From: an uncultured Actinomycetes bacterium
GTDB lineage: Bacteria; Actinomycetota; Acidimicrobiia; Acidimicrobiales; Ilumatobacteraceae
NCBI GenBank assembly: GCA_903858075.1
Contig: CAIOHI010000070.1
Span: forward strand, 1 to 6,610
Reading direction: 5' to 3'
DNA length: 6,610 nucleotides
The position numbers and the translations under genes are program-made. Under the pieces are notes generated by a model. The model did no database searches, was not told the DNA's origin, and saw only the letters and a list, made by a program, of their open reading frames with translations. Shown in pieces: positions 5,806 to 6,610 of this stretch (within the stretch, counting starts at the first letter, position 1; each line of letters begins with the position of its first letter).

Positions 5806-6610
5806 ATGGCGATCTCTTTTTCACGTCCCGACCCTTCCTCGCCTGCAGCGGTGAGTGCGGCATCTTTCAACGTCAGCCGTCGCGGGTTCGATCAGACCGA
5901 AGTTCGTGACTTTTTGCGCATGGTGTCAGCCGAGATGGCTCGCCTGCAAGAGCGTGAGCGCTTTCTAGAGAGCGAACTCAAAGCCATGCAAACCCGGGGG
6001 ATGTCTGCCCCAGGAATGCTCGATGAAGAAGTGGTGACAACGCTTTTAGGTGAAGAAGCCGCCCGAGTACTGGGCACAGCGCGTGAAGCGAGCAGCCAAA
6101 TTCGTTTGCGGGCTGAAGAAGCCGCAACTCGTTTGGTGAAGGAAGCAAGTTCCGACGCCACACGCTTGCGTGAAGAAGCCGAACTAGAAGCTGTTCGCCG
6201 ACGCGAAGATGCTGCTGCCGATGCAGAGGCTGAAATTGAACTCGCCAAACAGCAGGGTCGCGACATGGTGAATGAAGCTCGCGAATATCGTGAAAAAGTT
6301 CTTACTGAACTTGCACGTCGTCGAGAACTTGCGCGTGAACAAATTGAACAACTCATTCACAATCGTGACCGGTTGTTGAATGCTTTTGAACGGGCACGTT
6401 TAGCTACTGACGACGTAATGATTGGACTTGTTTCGGTCGATCATGACCTGCCACGTGAGTACATCAATTTGGCCCCCACAACAGGACCCGTTCCGACCAT
6501 TGTGTTGGAACGAGTGGTGGAAGCTTTCAAAGAAGCAGAAGCAGAAGAGCCTGAATCTATTGAGCTTTTTGACCATACAAAGTTGGAAGAAATTGAACCT
6601 GAAGCTTCAC
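5806..6610 (+). CDS. DivIVA-domain coiled-coil protein, C-terminus off the window
   Basis: The frame opens at ATG 5806 and is still open at the right edge, giving 268 codons. The N-terminal block FNVSRRGFDQTEVRDFLRMV (residues 21-40), followed by a helix rich in Glu and Arg, matches the DivIVA N-terminal domain: 'F...RRGYD..EVD.FL' then a coiled coil. In DivIVA/Wag31 relatives this part binds curved membrane at poles and septum. Residues about 41-205 are nearly all Glu, Arg, Ala and Leu, a long coiled coil. Within it, 19-residue segments beginning REASS (6082) and KEASS (6139) look like a weak tandem repeat. A non-coiled tail with proline- and threonine-rich parts (INLAPTTGPVPTIVLERVV) and acidic stretches follows. 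It may be a Wag31-like polar growth organiser or a paralogue such as a SepIVA-type protein; sequence alone does not decide. It lies 67 bases after the protease on the same strand. Confidence 0.88.
   Translation, partial: MAISFSRPDPSSPAAVSAASFNVSRRGFDQTEVRDFLRMVSAEMARLQERERFLESELKAMQTRGMSAPGMLDEEVVTTLLGEEAARVLGTAREASSQIRLRAEEAATRLVKEASSDATRLREEAELEAVRRREDAAADAEAEIELAKQQGRDMVNEAREYREKVLTELARRRELAREQIEQLIHNRDRLLNAFERARLATDDVMIGLVSVDHDLPREYINLAPTTGPVPTIVLERVVEAFKEAEAEEPESIELFDHTKLEEIEPEAS

Noticed and set aside
6082..6195. Possible DNA tandem repeat of 57 bases
   Set aside because: Only about 8 of 19 encoded residues match. It reflects coiled-coil composition more than a recent duplication, so it is noted only within the gene entry.
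5892..6356. 154-residue minus-strand frame, Ser/Arg/Ala-rich
   Set aside because: It is the antisense image of the Glu/Arg/Ala coiled coil of the DivIVA-domain gene. Its composition is explained by that.
1..6610. CRISPR, tRNA, rRNA, insertion sequence or toxin-antitoxin elements
   Set aside because: No regularly spaced repeats, cloverleaf or CCA ends, transposase motifs or small paired toxin-antitoxin genes were seen on either strand.

Overview
The window looks like an ordinary, tightly packed stretch of an actinobacterial chromosome, most likely a planktonic member of the Acidimicrobiia (Ilumatobacter-like). This is inferred from several family-level clues. They are a DUF222 (13E12/HNH-associated) protein, an F420/deazaflavin-type nitroreductase-family protein, a YlbL-type PDZ/Lon-like protease and a DivIVA-domain coiled-coil protein. 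Base composition is mid-range by eye, well below that of soil actinobacteria. No rRNA, tRNA, CRISPR array, insertion sequence or phage gene was seen, and no stretch over 300 bases lacks a gene.

Layout from left to right. (1) Positions 1-549, minus strand: the N-terminal 183 codons of a DUF222 protein whose C-terminus lies off the left edge. (2) A divergent 89-base spacer with a 14-base perfect inverted repeat. (3) Positions 639-1244 and 1254-1682, plus strand: a class I SAM methyltransferase and a small F420-type oxidoreductase-family protein, 9 bases apart. (4) After a 5-base convergent gap, a minus-strand block read from right to left: a small two-helix membrane protein (about 4636-4259), a HEAT-repeat protein (4233-3646), a Rieske non-heme iron oxygenase alpha subunit (3579-2326) and a TetR-family regulator (2326-1688). 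The oxygenase stop and regulator start overlap as TAATG. (5) Diverging from that block, plus strand: a YlbL-like membrane-anchored PDZ/Lon-type serine protease (about 4602-5738). After a hairpin-containing 67-base spacer comes a DivIVA-domain protein (5806 to beyond the right edge).

The clearest functional unit is the Rieske oxygenase with its translationally coupled TetR regulator, which suggests a regulated catabolic or detoxifying oxidation. No ferredoxin reductase is in the window and the substrate cannot be read from sequence. The methyltransferase/F420-protein pair may be a small-molecule modification or detoxification pair. The protease and DivIVA genes point to envelope or cell-pole functions. 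A recurring signal is a TANNNT hexamer 6-7 bases before the start codon of four genes, with no good Shine-Dalgarno sequence, which suggests leaderless transcripts. I see no convincing undescribed multi-gene system. The items most worth checking are the oxygenase with its glutamate bridge, the leaderless promoters and the unresolved 5' overlap between the small membrane protein and the protease.
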